Origin: GWA2-44-9 sp964429675
GTDB taxonomy: Bacteria > Patescibacteriota > Minisyncoccia > 2-02-FULL-40-12 > GWA2-44-9
NCBI GenBank assembly: GCA_964429675.1
Contig: CAYSDF010000003.1
Span: 1-30,183, forward strand
Direction: 5' to 3'
DNA length: 30,183 nt
This document shows positions 27,411 through 30,183 of the stretch, piece by piece. Every line of letters begins with the position of its first letter. Position 1 is the stretch's first letter. The position numbers were made by a program, and so were the translations under genes. Under the pieces are notes generated by a model. That model worked only from the letters and a program-made list of their open reading frames with translations. It had not been told where the DNA came from and ran no database searches.

Positions 27411-28150
27411 ATCATACTAAAAACATAGTAGAGTTAAAAGATATCTCTTTTTCCTATGGAAACGAGAAGGTTCTTCAGGATATTAGTTTTAATGTTCATT
27501 TAGGAGATTACCTCGGGATAATCGGCCCGAACGGCGGCGGCAAGACTACTTTATTAAAACTACTGCTGGGACTTTTAAAGCCGACGTCAGGTGAAATAAG
27601 GCTTTTCGGCCAAGATATAAAAAATTTCAGAGACTGGTCAAAGATAGGCTACGTATCTCAAACTGTCACTCAAATTGACGCTAATTTTCCGATGACCGTC
27701 GAGGGCGTGGTTAATATGGGCCTTTATGCGAAAAGGGGTCTTTTTAGTTTCCCTAGTCAGAGGGACAAACAAAGAGTACGCCAAGCACTCCAAGAAGTAG
27801 ATATGGCAGGCTTTAGTAAAAGGCTGATCGGCGATTTATCAGTCGGCCAGAAGCAGAGAGTTTTTTTAGCCCGCGCTCTTGCCGGAAATCCGGAGCTTAT
27901 TATTCTAGATGAGCCAACAACAGCTATTGATAGCGATACGCAGGGGCATTTCTACGCCTTATTGAGAAAGCTTAATAAAGAATTGGACCTCACTTTAGTT
28001 TTGGTATCTCACGATCTTGATGCAATCGAAAAAGAAGCCACGGAACTAGCTTGCATCAGCAAAGAACTTGTATGCCATGTAGAACCCAAAGATTTTAGAA
28101 ATAATAAGAACCTTGTCGATCTTTATGGGAAAGGCATCCCCCATCACTAA
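27401..28150 (+). CDS. znuC: Metal ABC transporter ATP-binding protein
   Basis: The 249-residue ATPase has Walker A GPNGGGKTT (42-50), a Q-loop in GYVSQTV, the signature LSVGQKQR near 146 (an LSVGQ variant of LSGGQ), Walker B LIILDEPT near 167 and the H-loop in VLVSHDLDAIE. It powers import through the permease encoded next, and overlaps that gene by one base. Confidence 0.95.
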   Translation: MQVDHTKNIVELKDISFSYGNEKVLQDISFNVHLGDYLGIIGPNGGGKTTLLKLLLGLLKPTSGEIRLFGQDIKNFRDWSKIGYVSQTVTQIDANFPMTVEGVVNMGLYAKRGLFSFPSQRDKQRVRQALQEVDMAGFSKRLIGDLSVGQKQRVFLARALAGNPELIILDEPTTAIDSDTQGHFYALLRKLNKELDLTLVLVSHDLDAIEKEATELACISKELVCHVEPKDFRNNKNLVDLYGKGIPHH

Positions 28151-28956
28151 TGCTTAACATTTTTGATTACAGTTTTATAGTTCGTGGCCTTGAAGTCGGC
28201 GTTATTATTGCCGCTATTGCTCCTTTAATAGGTATTTTTTTGGTACTTCGCCGCTATGCCCTTATCGCCGATACCCTAGCCCATGTATCTTTGGCTGGCG
28301 TAGCTATAGGATTTCTTTTAAAAATTAACCCCCTAATTACTGCCATAGGCTCGGCTGTTGTTTCGTCTACGGCCATTGAACGCTTAAGATTGTCTAAAAA
28401 AGTATACGGAGACTCGGCTTTATCAATATTTCTTTCGGGGAGTTTAGCTTTGGCCTTGGTGATTATAAGCCTCGCCCATGGTTTTAGCGTAGACCTTTTT
28501 AATTACTTATTTGGGAGCATCGTAACAGTACGGACTAGTGATATTTATATTATTTCCGTAACTGGTTTTGCTGTTTTGATAGCAATAATTGCCCTATACA
28601 AGAAACTCATTTATATTACTTTTGACGAAGAATCAGCACAAGTAGCCGGGATTCCCACTCGCCTAATCAATACTATTCTGATTATCCTTGCGGCCTTAAC
28701 AGTATCTCTTGCCATTCCGATCATTGGCGTTCTATTGATATCGGCCCTTGTCGTTATACCTGTCGTAGCTGCCCTACAGTTGAAGAAAGGTTTCCTTGAA
28801 ACTATAATTTACGCCGAAATAATTTCTATATTTTCAGTCATAACAGGAATAATAGGCTCCTTCTACCTCAATCTCCCCGCCGGAGGAACGATCGTTCTTT
28901 TAATTCTTATAATCTTCGCCTGTATTTTTTCTTATAAAAAACTTGCCCACTCATAA
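28150..28956 (+). CDS. znuB: Metal ABC transporter permease
   Basis: The 268-residue ABC-3 family permease has eight or nine hydrophobic helices. Family marks are FLVLRRYALIADTLAHVSLAGVAIG (about 26-50) and the later GIPTRLINTILIILAALTVSLAIPIIGVLLISALVVIPVVAALQL region. It forms the membrane channel of the Zn/Mn importer with ZnuA and ZnuC; translational overlap with znuC supports a fixed ratio. Confidence 0.95.
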   Translation: MLNIFDYSFIVRGLEVGVIIAAIAPLIGIFLVLRRYALIADTLAHVSLAGVAIGFLLKINPLITAIGSAVVSSTAIERLRLSKKVYGDSALSIFLSGSLALALVIISLAHGFSVDLFNYLFGSIVTVRTSDIYIISVTGFAVLIAIIALYKKLIYITFDEESAQVAGIPTRLINTILIILAALTVSLAIPIIGVLLISALVVIPVVAALQLKKGFLETIIYAEIISIFSVITGIIGSFYLNLPAGGTIVLLILIIFACIFSYKKLAHS

Positions 28957-29017
28957 TCGCCATCAGCGGGGTCATATTCTTGGGGACGTTGATTTTTAAG
29001 AAATAATAGAATATACC

Positions 29018-29883
29018 ATGGGATTTTTTGAAAAGTTATTAGGAAATAGAAGAGAAGTTGTCGTAGTTCCCCCCCCCCTAGCACCAAGGAGGGTGTTAGA
29101 GCGGGGCCAGAGCTAAAAGATAAATCTCCTCGTAGGTCTCCAAAAGAAGAAGTACTAAGTACAGGAACGCCCGAAGAAAAAAAGGAAATCAAAGGTGGAA
29201 TTATCGGGGATGCTACTTATGTAAAAATTAAAGATGATGGTTCGGGTGTTTTTAAACCTCATAGGAGTTATGACCAAGAGCGTAAGAAGGAGTTTATCGG
29301 CAGAGAAAGGGCTGCTTACTTAATAAGCTTATTCCTAGGATTTGATCTGGTGCCGCCTACCGTTATAAGATCTATAGACGAAGAGGAGGGCAGCCTCCAA
29401 GAATTTATTGAAGATGCGGAAATAGCAGATGGAACAAACGTGGAGGAAGCTTTATCATCAGATCAGATAGCTAAATTAATAGTGTTTGATGCTATTATTG
29501 CTAATATAGACAGGCACATAGGTAATTTTTTGATAAAAGACAAAAAAGTATATGCTATTGACCATGGTTACGCATTTAGAGAATTATCAGATAGCAAATT
29601 AAATTTTAATAAATCTTTTGATAGTCTAGTTAAATATTATACAGACAGTACGGAGCTTCCGATTGCTTTAATACCCCAGAGTATTGTTGATAATTTAAGA
29701 ACCTTTGGAGAATCAGAAATAAATCAAGGCATATTAGAAGAACTGCTACTGGAAATTCTTGATCGGCCTACAGTAAATCTCATTATGAAAAGAATTATCT
29801 CTTTCATCAAATCTATAGATAAATCGGGATCTATTAAATCTGACAGGTTTGAAAAAGAACTAACTAAAGTACAATATGCCTAA
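29018..29883 (+). pseudogene. PI3K/HipA-like kinase gene, frameshifted at a C10 tract
   Basis: An ATG at 29018 opens MGFFEKLLGNRREVVVVPPP, then runs into ten C's (29069-29078) and stops at 29114. The rest of the gene continues one frame away without a start: STKEGVRAGPELKDK..., GVFKPHRSYDQERKKEFIGRERAAYLISLFLGFDLVPPTV, the catalytic loop IANIDRHIGNFLI and YAIDHGYAF as the DFG-like metal site. These are marks of the atypical PI3K/HipA-like kinase fold. One more C (eleven) would join the two frames into about 289 residues. It may be phase-variable, truly broken, or affected by a sequence error. The downstream gene overlaps its stop. Confidence 0.8.
29069..29078 (+). repeat. Poly-C tract (10 C)
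   Basis: A mononucleotide run of ten C in a roughly 40% GC region, 52 bases into the kinase gene. Such runs slip during replication; eleven C would restore the frame. Confidence 0.95.
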
Positions 29884-30142
29884 AGTAGAATTCTACAAGT
29901 TAAATAACAACGGCAGTCAAAAAGTGATCGCCAAATGCTATCTGCAAGAAGATGGGACAGTTGTCTGTGAAGGTAACCAAATTTTCATTGACAATCTAAG
30001 AAATCGAGGAATTAAGAATTATGAAAGTAATGTAGACGAACAGTTATACTTTAAAGACGGGCTCAGATTCCTAGAACAACTCAAGTTTAACTTCACCTCA
30101 GGATATTTAAATGCCTCTGACATACAGGGGTTGGTGAATTAA
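29876..30142 (+). CDS. Small hypothetical partner of the kinase-like gene
   Basis: The 88-residue soluble protein (MPKVEFYKLNNNGSQKVIAK...) begins with a beta-rich part (CYLQEDGTVVCEGN) and continues with helices (DGLRFLEQLKFNF). Its ATG overlaps the end of the kinase gene by 8 bases, so translation is coupled and a joint function is likely. I recognise no named family. Confidence 0.75.
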   Translation: MPKVEFYKLNNNGSQKVIAKCYLQEDGTVVCEGNQIFIDNLRNRGIKNYESNVDEQLYFKDGLRFLEQLKFNFTSGYLNASDIQGLVN

Positions 30143-30183
30143 CATTCTAATTGCAACCCCTCACTTCTTCCAAAACACATGCC

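Noticed and set aside
28932..29192. Minus-strand frame of 86 codons opposite the kinase start
   Set aside because: It exists only because the C10 tract reads as glycine codons on the other strand; no start signals.

Overview
The window reads as bacterial chromosome from the Candidate Phyla Radiation (Patescibacteria), genetic code 11. The evidence is an infA-rpmJ-rpsM-rpsK-rpsD-rpoA-rplQ cluster with divergent, CPR-like proteins, a large surface protein of a type common in CPR genomes, an alanyl-tRNA synthetase without its C-terminal domain, and tiny palindromes inserted in frame in housekeeping genes (the peptides PEPVEG, RQAQG and LPAGRQ). UGA is used as a stop (for example dus), which argues against Gracilibacteria and Absconditabacteria. 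I cannot name the lineage more closely.

Layout. 1-3394: minus-strand ribosomal protein/RNA polymerase operon with one strong promoter upstream of infA; its spacers are filled by structured repeats. 3415-9129: anchored surface protein, tRNA-dihydrouridine synthase, small membrane protein and alaS, all minus. 9178-13110: a hypothetical gene, a 30-residue membrane peptide missed by ordinary ORF calling, a ccdA plus TlpA/DipZ-like redox pair, a hypothetical gene and a GNAT acetyltransferase. 13239-18331: many short, separately transcribed accessory genes, tRNA-His, and a ygiB-ygiC-like pair. 18379-20967: tRNA-Pro, a tRNA fragment, a cyclic-phosphate receiver-like protein, an HEHEH-containing protein, a decayed HTH regulator, tRNA-Arg and two large structured repeats. 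21098-25543: a secreted caspase/legumain-like protease, def, a 33-residue membrane peptide, fmt and a GH5-like anchored protein. 25586-30142: a secreted repeat protein, a znuA-znuC-znuB type metal importer, and a PI3K/HipA-like kinase gene broken at a run of ten C, followed by a small partner gene.

How the genes work together. The left operon and alaS, dus, def and fmt serve translation: fmt formylates initiator Met-tRNA and def removes the formyl group. CcdA passes electrons to the extracytoplasmic thioredoxin-like protein. ZnuABC-like proteins import Zn or Mn. Several other genes act at the surface.

The main unexplained signal is a family of five structured elements (R1-R5) sharing a loop core, TCCCT..CTGA.CTGCTTC.GAGA. 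Each ends a few bases before a gene: rpsK, rpsM, the surface protein, a tRNA-Pro-like fragment and tRNA-Arg. Beside it stand a perfect 97-bp inverted repeat that fills two spacers of the ribosomal operon, a 20-bp palindrome with both filled and empty sites, promoters placed so that several genes should be leaderless, and two orphan mini-membrane-protein genes with near-consensus promoters. Promoter and structure calls were made by eye; no database search was possible.
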